A stretch of 64,000 bases of DNA, taken from the NCBI GenBank assembly GCA_964289745.1, contig CAXYMM010000002.1:439601-503600 (forward strand), given 5' to 3'. The stretch's first letter is position 1. Each line of letters begins with the position of its first letter. The translations under genes were made by a program, and so were the position numbers. Origin of the DNA: Ekhidna sp964289745. GTDB taxonomy: Bacteria; Bacteroidota; Bacteroidia; Cytophagales; Cyclobacteriaceae. Below the pieces are notes generated by a model. The model did not search any database. It was not told where the DNA came from and saw nothing but the letters and a program-made list of their open reading frames with translations. Shown in pieces: positions 45,478-53,355 of this stretch.

Positions 45478-46446
45478 CTATTTATTTTTAATATGTTTAA
45501 TGATCTTTTTCGCATGTATTCTGGAGTTCTCTATGAACCATGCGTTGGTTTTGAGACCACCACAAATAACTCCTGCCAAGTATATCGATTCTACATTTGT
45601 CTCCATGCTTTCTTGGTTGTACCAAGGGGTTTTAAACGCATCATCACCAATTTCAACTCCTAAATCTTCCAAAAACTTGAAATTAGGCTGATAACCCGTC
45701 ATAGCAAGGACAAAATTGTTTTCAATAGTAAAGGCCTCTTTTGGTGTCTTAATATCTATTGAATGAGTATTGATTTTGGTGATATGACTATTAAAGAGGG
45801 CGACAATCGATCCCTCCTTTATTCGGTTGTCGATGTCAGGTCGAACCCAATATTTAACCCTTGGGTTTATTTCTTTCTCTCTTACCACCATCGTCACACT
45901 TTTGGCTCCTTTACGATAAACTTCCAGTGCGACATCCACTGCAGAATTAGACGCACCTACAATGGCTACATGCATATCGAAGTAGGGGTGAGGCTCATCA
46001 TAGTAATGTTTAACTTTAGGTAAATGCTCTCCTGGAACATTCAAAGGATACGGAATATCGTAAAATCCCGTAGCCAATATGATGTTTTTAGTTTGATAAA
46101 TTTGTTTGCTTGAGTTTATGGTAAATCCATCATTCTGCTTCTCTATCTTATGTATTTCCTCATAGAGCCGTGTCTTAAGTTTCCAAGACATAGCCACCCT
46201 TCTATAGTATTCTAGTGCCTCGGACCTAGTGGGTTTAGGGTTATGAGAAATGAATGGTACATCACCAATCTCAAGTCGATCTGAGGTGGAGAAGAAAGCC
46301 ATATTTTGCGGATAGTTATATAAAGAGTTAACTAGGCAACCTTTATCGATTATTACAGAACTGAGATTTGCTCTTTCTGCTTCTATTCCACATGCCAGCC
46401 CTATGGGGCCTGCCCCTACAATTACAATATCCACTATTTTGCTCAT
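45478..46446 (-). CDS. YpdA-like NAD(P)H-dependent (bacilli)thiol disulfide reductase
   Basis: Flavoprotein oxidoreductase of 322 residues resembling YpdA, the bacillithiol-disulfide reductase. The FAD-binding GAGPIGLACGIEA is at the N-terminus. VNSLYNYPQNMAFFST is a YpdA hallmark, IILATGFYDIP the ATG motif, VAIVGASNSAVDVALEV the NADPH site, and AMTGYQPNFKFL the second FAD contact. No thioredoxin-reductase CxxC pair is seen, as in YpdA. It lies 23 bases behind the split Xre-membrane regulator, suggesting redox or thiol-stress control. The substrate thiol is inferred. Confidence 0.88.
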   Translation of the reverse strand: MSKIVDIVIVGAGPIGLACGIEAERANLSSVIIDKGCLVNSLYNYPQNMAFFSTSDRLEIGDVPFISHNPKPTRSEALEYYRRVAMSWKLKTRLYEEIHKIEKQNDGFTINSSKQIYQTKNIILATGFYDIPYPLNVPGEHLPKVKHYYDEPHPYFDMHVAIVGASNSAVDVALEVYRKGAKSVTMVVREKEINPRVKYWVRPDIDNRIKEGSIVALFNSHITKINTHSIDIKTPKEAFTIENNFVLAMTGYQPNFKFLEDLGVEIGDDAFKTPWYNQESMETNVESIYLAGVICGGLKTNAWFIENSRIHAKKIIKHIKNK

Positions 46447-46469
46447 TTGGCGAAATTAGGGTGCAATAG

Positions 46470-46865
46470 CTAAGAATGTTGCTCCTTGAGTAAGAATTCG
46501 TAAGCTCTATAGAGTAAAATAATTTCCAAAATATTTTCAGGTATTATTAAGATAAGCCCCAAGAAAAAAAGAAAAATCAGGAGGAAGCACAACCCGATAA
46601 CGATCTCGAAGATACCAGCAAAAAGTGCTACCCTACCCATACTATCCTGAAGTCTGAAGAGCCCCACTCCGAAAACTAAAGAACCCGCTCCTGTAATAAT
46701 TGATCCCACTACCAGCATTGAGGTGTCCATCACCAAATCTGAAGTCATACTTACTGCGCCTATATCCATTATCACGATAATCAGAAAAGAAGCGATCATA
46801 AGTAATGATCCGATCCTGAGTAAATAATTATCAAAAATTCGAGCTACCTGAAAAAAAACCACCAA
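46470..46865 (-). CDS. Membrane part of a split Xre regulator
   Basis: A 131-residue frame with four hydrophobic helices (LLRIGSLLMIASFLIIVIM; LVVGSIITGAGSLVFGVGLF; a third about residues 75-90; FLLIFLFFLGLILIIP). It has no good own start: the first frame codons are V-V-F-F inside the T8 tract shared with the upstream gene's end. The text QVARIFDNYLLRIGS continues naturally from LGGFF of the preceding frame. I therefore read it as the C-terminal half of one protein of about 276 residues. It would be made only after loss of one T, by slippage, or if the sequence is in error. Confidence 0.6.
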   Translation of the reverse strand: MVVFFQVARIFDNYLLRIGSLLMIASFLIIVIMDIGAVSMTSDLVMDTSMLVVGSIITGAGSLVFGVGLFRLQDSMGRVALFAGIFEIVIGLCFLLIFLFFLGLILIIPENILEIILLYRAYEFLLKEQHS

Positions 46866-47301
46866 GCATGATACAAAGGGAAATCAGTGAAATAACCCTA
46901 ATGGCTATATATGCCAATGTGGAAATTTGAAAATCAAATGGACTTAAAAAGGCCTCTTTCAAGTAAGCATCGTCAGTAGCGTATCTGGTGAATTCTGCAA
47001 AAATCTCAAAAGGAGTCATGAGTAAATAAATCATTCCCGCAATCCATGCTACGTGTATCCATTTCAATTTATTGCTATCGGATATGTGTACTGGACGAAC
47101 TTCATTCTTGAATTCCTCAAAGTCTACTTCAAGTGCAGCCAGAAGAATTTTTATGGTGGAAATTCTGGGTGTTACATCTCCTGATTCGATTCTTTGAATC
47201 GTTCTCACACTGACGTTGCAAATGTCCACCAATTCTTCTTGCGTTAAATTCTTTTTTAGCCTGATTTCTGCAAGCTTTTTTCCTAATTCTGGTTGATTCA
47301 T
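46831..47301 (-). CDS. Xre-family helix-turn-helix regulator with membrane helices
   Basis: A 156-residue protein. The N-terminal HTH_3 domain (residues about 6-62: AEIRLKKNLTQEELVDICN, VSVRTIQRIESGDVTPRIST) is the type found in Bacteroidota regulators that carry membrane helices instead of a ligand domain. Two hydrophobic segments follow (IHVAWIAGMIYLLMTPF, ISTLAYIAIRVISLISLCIM). The frame ends 14 bases beyond a T8 tract, and the neighbouring frame holds the expected rest of the membrane domain. Direct repeats and a palindrome lie upstream and may be its operator. YpdA is the probable downstream target in the same transcript. Confidence 0.82.
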   Translation of the reverse strand: MNQPELGKKLAEIRLKKNLTQEELVDICNVSVRTIQRIESGDVTPRISTIKILLAALEVDFEEFKNEVRPVHISDSNKLKWIHVAWIAGMIYLLMTPFEIFAEFTRYATDDAYLKEAFLSPFDFQISTLAYIAIRVISLISLCIMLGGFFSGSSNF

Positions 47302-47347
47302 CTTTATCTATTTTTAGCAATACTAGACCTGTTTGTTATTTCGAGTC

Positions 47348-47388
47348 AAGCATATGCTTATAATTATGCCCGACATTTACCCGACATT
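47348..47388 (-). promoter_or_regulatory. Direct-repeat and palindrome operator in front of the Xre gene
   Basis: Two identical 9-mers CCCGACATT (47369-47377 and 47380-47388) are 11 bases apart, i.e. on one face of the helix. A perfect 12-bp palindrome AAGCATATGCTT (47348-47359) lies between them and the gene. Tandem repeats at this spacing resemble LytTR-type or other dimeric-activator sites. Binding protein unknown. Confidence 0.5.
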
Positions 47389-47528
47389 AATTTTTCAACC
47401 TATTTGTACACGATTTCAGGTTATTTAATAAATCAAATTGGCTATAATAACTAAATTTGGGTTTTGGCTTTGGTGTTATCTAAATCATTTAACACTTCAA
47501 AAATTTTATAATAAAATAATGATTATTC

Positions 47529-48266
47529 ATGAAAATATTAGTATGTATAACACATGTGCCCGATACCACCGCCCGCATCGCATTTACGGACGGTGACACC
47601 AAGTTCGACAAAACAGGCGTCCAATACATCATCGGTCCCTATGATGATTATGCCTTGGCAAGGGCAGTAGAGTTAAAAGAACAAACTGGCGGGAGCATTA
47701 CCGTGCTCAACGTAGGAGAAGTAGAAACAGAACCAACCATCCGTAAAGCACTAGCCATTGGTGCAGATGATGCAATAAGAATCAATTCGTTTCCCGAAGA
47801 TGCGCTATTCGTAGCCAAGCAAATTGCTGCGGTAGCTATGGACAGAGGTTATGACCTCATTATGATGGGACGAGAATCTATTGACTTTAATGGAGGTCAG
47901 GTACACAGCATGGTAGGCGAGCTATTGGGCATCCCATCCTTATCACCTGTGATGACGCTCGACATCGACGGATCAATAGCAAAGATTACTCGAGAAATTG
48001 AAGGGGGTAAAGAATACATGGAACTTCCACTTCCATTTGTCGCAGGCTGTCAGGAGCCAATCGCTGAGTGGAAAATACCCAATATGCGAGGTATTATGAG
48101 TGCAAGAAGTAAACCTTTGGAAGTGAGGGATGCAACAGACGATACATCCAAAACCAAAGTGAGTCAATTCGAACTTCCGCCCGCCAAAGGGGATGTGAAA
48201 TTGATCGATCCAGATAATTTGGATGAACTAGTAAACCTATTGAAAAACGAAGCAAAAGTGATATAA
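47529..48266 (+). CDS. etfB: Electron transfer flavoprotein subunit beta
   Basis: Forms with EtfA the soluble heterodimer that carries electrons from acyl-CoA dehydrogenases towards the quinone pool. The family opening KILVCITHVPDTTARI, FGPYDDYALARAVEL-like IGPYDDYALARAVEL, and the region GRESIDFNGGQVHSMVGELLG (shown in part) that binds AMP are clear, as is the recognition-loop stretch ALPFVAGCQEPI-like LPFVAGCQEPIAEW. The length of 245 residues is normal. It is first in a tight run etfB-etfA-DUF151, with two bases to etfA. Confidence 0.95.
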   Translation: MKILVCITHVPDTTARIAFTDGDTKFDKTGVQYIIGPYDDYALARAVELKEQTGGSITVLNVGEVETEPTIRKALAIGADDAIRINSFPEDALFVAKQIAAVAMDRGYDLIMMGRESIDFNGGQVHSMVGELLGIPSLSPVMTLDIDGSIAKITREIEGGKEYMELPLPFVAGCQEPIAEWKIPNMRGIMSARSKPLEVRDATDDTSKTKVSQFELPPAKGDVKLIDPDNLDELVNLLKNEAKVI

Positions 48267-48268
48267 TC

Positions 48269-49210
48269 ATGGCAGCATTAGTATTTATAGAAACAGATGA
48301 AGGAAAAGTAAAAAAATCTTCCTTAGAGGCGGTTAGTTACTCAAAAGAAATAGATGGAAACATTACAGCCATCGTATTTGGATCGGTAAGTGATATTGAA
48401 AACATCGGTAAAGCAGGTGCTTCCAAAGTACTTCACGTAACTGATGAGAAGTTAGCTCAGCCGAATATCATGGCCTATTCCACAGCCATTGCAGAGGCCA
48501 TGACCCAAGAAAATGCCAATTTATTGGTATTAGCGAAAAGCTCGTTGGGAGATCCAATATCGGCAAGAGTATCCATTAAATTGGATGCCGCACTAGCATC
48601 AAATGTGACTGAGTTACCGAGTGGTGACTCAGTCAAACAAAGCATTTACACGGGAAAAGCTTTTTCCAATACGGATTTAGAAGGCACAAAGAGGATTATA
48701 TCAATCAAGAAGAATGCAGTGCCTGTAAAAGAAGACGGATCAATACCTGAGATAATTGAGTTTTCCCCCACAATAAGCGACGGTAACTTTACAGTGAAAA
48801 CAATAAAAGTGGAGAAGCAAGAAGGAGATATTCTCTTACCTGAGGCAGATCTGGTGGTTTCTGGAGGTAGAGGTCTAAAAGGTTCTGAAAACTGGGGCAT
48901 GATCGAAGACCTAGCAAAGACTTTAGGTGCTGCAACAGGTTGTAGCAAACCAGTATCGGATATGGATTGGAGGCCTCACCACGAGCACGTAGGGCAGACA
49001 GGAATTAAAGTAAGCCCCTCTTTGTATGTTGCTGTTGGAATTTCTGGAGCTATTCAACATTTAGCAGGGGTTAATTCTTCAAAGTATATCTTAGTAATCA
49101 ATAAAGACCCTGAAGCACCGTTTTTCAAGGTAGCAGATTATGGTATTGTTGGTGATGCTTTTGAGGTTATTCCAAAGTTAACCGAAGCAATAAAGAAGGC
49201 CCAGGCTTAA
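48269..49210 (+). CDS. etfA: Electron transfer flavoprotein subunit alpha
   Basis: FAD-binding partner of EtfB. The N-terminal domain starts ALVFIETDEGKVKKSS. The conserved C-terminal FAD domain has VVSGGRGLKGSENW, AATGCSKPVSDMDWRPH, QTGIKVSPSLYVAVGISGAIQHLAG (shown in part) and INKDPEAPFF, all hallmarks. Length is 313 residues. The stop overlaps the next start by one base (TAATG). Likely electron donors include the glutaryl-CoA-type dehydrogenase at 17.4-18.6 kb. Confidence 0.96.
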   Translation: MAALVFIETDEGKVKKSSLEAVSYSKEIDGNITAIVFGSVSDIENIGKAGASKVLHVTDEKLAQPNIMAYSTAIAEAMTQENANLLVLAKSSLGDPISARVSIKLDAALASNVTELPSGDSVKQSIYTGKAFSNTDLEGTKRIISIKKNAVPVKEDGSIPEIIEFSPTISDGNFTVKTIKVEKQEGDILLPEADLVVSGGRGLKGSENWGMIEDLAKTLGAATGCSKPVSDMDWRPHHEHVGQTGIKVSPSLYVAVGISGAIQHLAGVNSSKYILVINKDPEAPFFKVADYGIVGDAFEVIPKLTEAIKKAQA

Positions 49211-49791
49211 TGTCCGCAGATAAAATAAAATTAGAAATTTTGGGACTGTCTTCTAGTCAGTCTCAATCTGGCTCTTTCGCCCTCGTATTAGGCGAATCCA
49301 ATGGAAACAGGAGACTTCCCATCATTATTGGCATGTTTGAGGCACAAGCTATCGCTATAGAAATTGAGAAAATCGTTCCCAATCGACCAATGACACACGA
49401 TCTTTTTAAAGCTTTCGCCCATAATTTTGAAATTTTAGTAAAAGAAGTGTATATATCTGATTTAAAAGAAGGTGTATTTTTTGCACATATCATTTGTGAG
49501 CAAAATGGTAAGACTTTTGAGATAGACTCTAGACCATCCGATGCAATTGCAATAGGTCTGCGATTTAATGTTGATTTCTATACCAATGAAAACATCATGA
49601 CTGAGGCTGGAATCGTCTTAACAGATGAACATGAAGAGGAAATCGCACATGCCGAAATAGAAAAATCAGGGAAGACTAACCTCAATGATATGAGTGTGGC
49701 GGAACTAGAAAAGCTTCTTTCGGAAGCCTTGGAGAAAGAAGACTACGAAAAGGCTGCACAAATCAGAGATGTTCTCAATAAACGAAACTAA
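49210..49791 (+). CDS. Bifunctional nuclease family protein (DUF151) with UVR motif
   Basis: A 193-residue protein with an N-terminal DUF151/BFN domain (GESNGNRRLPIIIGMFEAQAI, HDLFKAFAHNF, FFAHIICEQ, DSRPSDAIAIGLRF) and a C-terminal UvrB/UvrC-type helical hairpin (AELEKLLSEALEKEDYEKAAQIRD). The BFN domain has reported nuclease activity in plants and bacteria; the in vivo role here is unknown. The gene occupies its usual Bacteroidota place behind etfA and in front of nupC, here a relic. Confidence 0.92.
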   Translation: MSADKIKLEILGLSSSQSQSGSFALVLGESNGNRRLPIIIGMFEAQAIAIEIEKIVPNRPMTHDLFKAFAHNFEILVKEVYISDLKEGVFFAHIICEQNGKTFEIDSRPSDAIAIGLRFNVDFYTNENIMTEAGIVLTDEHEEEIAHAEIEKSGKTNLNDMSVAELEKLLSEALEKEDYEKAAQIRDVLNKRN

Positions 49792-49830
49792 CGGGCTATC
49801 TCCGTACCACGCTCTTGTTAGTTGTTAGTC

Positions 49831-50709
49831 GCATTGGCATTTATCGCCTGAGTTCTTTCGAAAAATAAAAAAGGTTGAATTTAAGCTGGTAGGTATCAGA
49901 TACTGGTTTTATTGAATTTTAAATTTTGATCTTCTTTGAGGGAGGTTTCTTTATAGAGGTCTAACAAAAAATAGCGATTCTATAATGGATGTTAGTTATA
50001 ATCTTTCCTTTCTCTTCTTGTTCCAGACACTCCTTGCTGTTACCTTTTTTGATGCCGTGACGACAGGACTCTATTGTCTGAGGGTTTTACAAAAAATCGT
50101 TTTATTTATAGGTTTAATGGGTTCATGGAATAAAAGCATGAGGCTATCAGTTGCTGGAAATATATTTTTAGTTCAAAGAAAAGCCCCTCTTTTGGTTAGG
50201 TCTTTCATCAAGAAGATGACAACCTCGTAGCTAAACTGTTTAATGACAGGCTGAATGGACACCATAGCTAGAAGTGTACTGGGTTCCTTCGTTTCATTTC
50301 TTGGGGGAGGCTATTTAGAGCAACAAAATTTTTTTGAGAGCCTCAATGATGAATGCTCTAGTAGCGATTATGAGGTCCAAAATATCTTTACCTGAATTCC
50401 TGAATTAGTGTACCAAAGCATAGATTCCAACTTGGTTATCAATGAAGAGTCCTTAAATAAAGATTTAATTAATGCCATTGCGACAGGAACTTTCGGTGAG
50501 GTAAACTGATATCGAATGGGAATGTTGGAGGCATATTATTTCCGTCTATGCTTAGTGTGGTTTTGGAACTTTTAGCTCTAAAGGAAAACAGATAGGAAGT
50601 ATTACCCCTTATTGTCAATCCGATTTTCCGAACTTATAATTAAAGCTCTTATGGCTTCAACATTAGCCACTATAATAGCAACTACCTGCGCAGACACACT
50701 TTTTAGCTA
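49831..50709 (+). pseudogene. nupC: Decayed NupC-type concentrative nucleoside transporter
   Basis: The 930-base gap behind the DUF151 gene holds scattered, clearly homologous NupC text. An N-terminal scrap (ALAFIA-stop-VLSKNKK, KVEFKLVGI in the next frame) precedes the open piece 49985-50230 with FQTLLAVTFFDA, AGNIFLVQRKAPLLVRSF and KKMTTS. In the same frame follows TS-stop-LNCLMTG-stop-MDTIARSVLGSFVSFLGGG. Intact transporters have S-E-L and G-G-M at those stops, so GAG became TAG and GGA became TGA. Then come NAIATGTFGE and the C-terminal STLATIIATT. Large parts are missing, so this is a genuine relic, not a sequencing error. Confidence 0.82.
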
Positions 50710-50720
50710 ATTTTGAATTT

Positions 50721-51584
50721 ATGAAGAACATTCTTCTTGTTTTATTCTCTGCCTTTCTATTGTTTGGATGTGGTAAAGACAGTGATGCCGATACGTTTGA
50801 AGAACAATTGGCATTAGATTTGATAAGTATTGACGATTATTTAGCGGAGAATAATATTACGCATCAAATTCATAGTTCCAAAATCCGATATGTATTAAGC
50901 GAAAAGCAAGAAGGCAAATCACCGTCTATTAAGAATGAAGTTGCTGTAAGGTATCAATCGTTTCTTTTGACAGGAGAAAAAGTTGCAGAAGACACCATCG
51001 GTCTTACTGTCTCGGTAGCAAACAGTATTCAGGCATGGCGGCACATGATTTTGGAGATGAAGGAAGGTGATGTTTTAACAATGTATGCCCCCTCTGTATA
51101 TTGCTTTGGAGCTACTGGACGAAGAAATGTACCACCTAATACGAATTTGATTTTTGAAATAGAACTTTTGTATGTAATCGAAAATGCAGACGAGCAATTT
51201 TCCGCCGAACTAGCGATAATTGATGAATACCTCGACGAAAGTGAGATAGACCATGAAGTAAATGAATCGGGAATAAGGTATGTAGTATCAAAAACTGGGA
51301 CAGGAAATTCACCTGCTACCAATAAAACAGTATCGGTAAGGTACAAAGGGACTTTTCTAAATGGGGTAGTTTTTGATAGTAACGAAACAGGAGCTACCTT
51401 CACTCTAGACGATCTAATCGAAGCATGGCAAATAATGATACCTACTATGAAACTTGGAGGCAAAATCACGATTTATGCTCCCTCTAGATACTGCTATGAG
51501 GCCAAGGGCAATAGTATTATCCCCCCCAATACTACACTAGTATTTGAAATAGAACTTCTTCAAATTGATGAGATTAAAATCTAG
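50721..51584 (+). CDS. Tandem FKBP-type peptidyl-prolyl isomerase lipoprotein
   Basis: An envelope prolyl isomerase of 287 residues. The signal ends in the lipobox LLFGCG. Two homologous FKBP units follow, at about residues 30-145 and 165-285. Each begins IDDYLAENNI/IDEYLDESEI, carries IRYVLS/IRYVVSKTGTG, and ends IYAPSRYCYEAKGNSIIPPN-type sequence with LxFEIELL. The second keeps VSVRYKGTFLNGVVFDSN, the active-site region; the first is diverged (VAVRYQSFLLTGEKVAED) and may be inactive. Internal duplication is evident. It is convergent with pckA across a terminator. Confidence 0.92.
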   Translation: MKNILLVLFSAFLLFGCGKDSDADTFEEQLALDLISIDDYLAENNITHQIHSSKIRYVLSEKQEGKSPSIKNEVAVRYQSFLLTGEKVAEDTIGLTVSVANSIQAWRHMILEMKEGDVLTMYAPSVYCFGATGRRNVPPNTNLIFEIELLYVIENADEQFSAELAIIDEYLDESEIDHEVNESGIRYVVSKTGTGNSPATNKTVSVRYKGTFLNGVVFDSNETGATFTLDDLIEAWQIMIPTMKLGGKITIYAPSRYCYEAKGNSIIPPNTTLVFEIELLQIDEIKI

Positions 51585-51599
51585 CGAGTAATAAAAAAA

Positions 51600-51616
51600 C
51601 TCAGACAAATTCTGAG
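51600..51616. terminator. Bidirectional terminator between FKBP gene and pckA
   Basis: CTCAGA-caaat-TCTGAG stem with an A-run (AAAAAAA) immediately before it and a TTTTTT run eight bases after, in the 64-base gap between two convergent genes. Confidence 0.65.
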
Positions 51617-51648
51617 CTTATTGGTTTTTTGAGCTATCTACTTAAAGC

Positions 51649-53262
51649 TTAATACTTTGCGTTCTTCGAAGGACCACCTGCCATTATTTCATTATTGGCA
51701 AACTCTTCAAACTTCTTAAAGTTATCAATGAATCTTCTGGCTAGTTCTTTGGCTTTTTTGTAGAAAGCTTCATCATTTTTCCAGGTTTCCCTTGGGCTTA
51801 GCATTTCACCAGGAACATCGGGACAAGTAGTTGGGATTTCAGTTCCGAAGATAGAGTGAGTCCGATATCCCACATTATCAAGCTGTCCATTCAATGCAGC
51901 GGTAATCATGGCTCGTGTATATTTTAAACTGATTCTACTGCCCACACCATATGAACCACCTGTCCAACCTGTATTAATAAGCCAAACCTTCACATCATGC
52001 TGATTCATTTTCTCGCCAAGCATTTCTGCATACTTGGTGGGGTGTAAAGGTAGAAATGGAGCACCGAAACAAGCTGAAAATACTGGTTCTGGTTCTGTAA
52101 CACCTGCTTCCGTTCCGGCTACCTTCGAAGTATAACCCGAGATAAAGTGATACATGGCTTGCCCTTTTGATAGCTTTTGAATAGGTGGGATTATTCCAGA
52201 CGCATCGCAGGTTAGGAAGAAAATATTTTTAGGTGTACCCCCAATAGAAGGTTCTACGGAATTCCGAATATAATGGATTGGATAGGAAGCTCTTGTGTTT
52301 TCAGTAACGATGCCACTTTCGTAGTCCACCTCTCTTGACCCTTCCTTGAATCGGGTATTTTCCAGAATGGCACCATACCCAATCGCTTTATATATGTCAG
52401 GTTCTTTCTCTTCCGAAAGGTCTATGACTTTAGCATAACATCCCCCTTCAAAGTTGAAAACATTTTTGCTAGCCCAGCCGTGTTCATCATCTCCTATTAA
52501 AAGTCTTTTGGGGTCTGCCGATAACGTAGTTTTACCTGTTCCGGATAATCCGAAAAAAATTGCAGTGTCTGTATGATTTAAAGCCATATTTGCAGAGCAA
52601 TGCATGCTCAGTACATTTTCATCATGAGGTAATATGAAATTCAAAACAGAAAAAATACCCTTTTTCATTTCTCCTGAATAGGCTGTACCCCCAATAAGAA
52701 TCATTCGTCTAGTAAAGTTGATAACTGCAAAGTTCGATTGTCTGGTACCATCCGTTTCAGGATCGGCCAGAAATTCAGGTACACAGAGTATAGTGAAGTT
52801 CGGATTAAAATTTTTGAGCTTGTAATCTTCAGGTCTTAAGAACATGTTGTAGGCAAAGAGATTGTGCCAAGCCATTGTATTAATGACTCTTACCCTCAGT
52901 CGGTGTGTTTTATCAGCCCCAGCGTATGCTTCTCTTACAAAAACTTTTTTGTCGACAATAAACTTCACCATCTTGTCGTAGAGTTTATCGAAATTCTCAG
53001 GAGAGAATGGTTGATTTATATTCCCCCACCATACAGCATCTTTTGTGGTTTCATCTTCCACAATAAACCTATCTTTAGGAGACCTACCTGTGAATTTTCC
53101 AGTATCGCACATCAAAGCACCAGTCGAAGTGAGTACTCCCTCTCCACTTTTTAAGACTTCTTCAATAAGTTCTGGTTGACTCAAGTTCCAGTATGCTTCT
53201 TTTACCGTGATCCCTAAATTAGATAGGTCATTGAGAGAAGATTTTACGCCGAATTCCTGCAT
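51649..53262 (-). CDS. pckA: Phosphoenolpyruvate carboxykinase (ATP)
   Basis: Gluconeogenic enzyme converting oxaloacetate and ATP to phosphoenolpyruvate, CO2 and ADP. The 537-residue protein shows the substrate-binding TGRSPKDRFIV, the kinase-1a P-loop GLSGTGKTTLSAD, the metal-binding LIGDDEHGW, and ENTRASYPIHYI, all diagnostic of the ATP-dependent family. A typical length and no anomalies. It points to growth on amino acids or organic acids, in line with the peptidases in the window. Own promoter region of about 90 bases, then the symporter gene upstream on the same strand. Confidence 0.97.
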   Translation of the reverse strand: MQEFGVKSSLNDLSNLGITVKEAYWNLSQPELIEEVLKSGEGVLTSTGALMCDTGKFTGRSPKDRFIVEDETTKDAVWWGNINQPFSPENFDKLYDKMVKFIVDKKVFVREAYAGADKTHRLRVRVINTMAWHNLFAYNMFLRPEDYKLKNFNPNFTILCVPEFLADPETDGTRQSNFAVINFTRRMILIGGTAYSGEMKKGIFSVLNFILPHDENVLSMHCSANMALNHTDTAIFFGLSGTGKTTLSADPKRLLIGDDEHGWASKNVFNFEGGCYAKVIDLSEEKEPDIYKAIGYGAILENTRFKEGSREVDYESGIVTENTRASYPIHYIRNSVEPSIGGTPKNIFFLTCDASGIIPPIQKLSKGQAMYHFISGYTSKVAGTEAGVTEPEPVFSACFGAPFLPLHPTKYAEMLGEKMNQHDVKVWLINTGWTGGSYGVGSRISLKYTRAMITAALNGQLDNVGYRTHSIFGTEIPTTCPDVPGEMLSPRETWKNDEAFYKKAKELARRFIDNFKKFEEFANNEIMAGGPSKNAKY

Positions 53263-53355
53263 ATTTTATCAATATTTACGTGGACTATAATTTATAACTT
53301 TAATAAAAATCGTTAAAAAACATACTCCTCAATCGTTTGCGTGAAATTAAACCAT

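Noticed and set aside
45380..45691. 103-codon plus-strand ORF
   Set aside because: Lies mostly antisense to the YpdA-like gene, whose motifs are intact; the overlap is a shadow frame.
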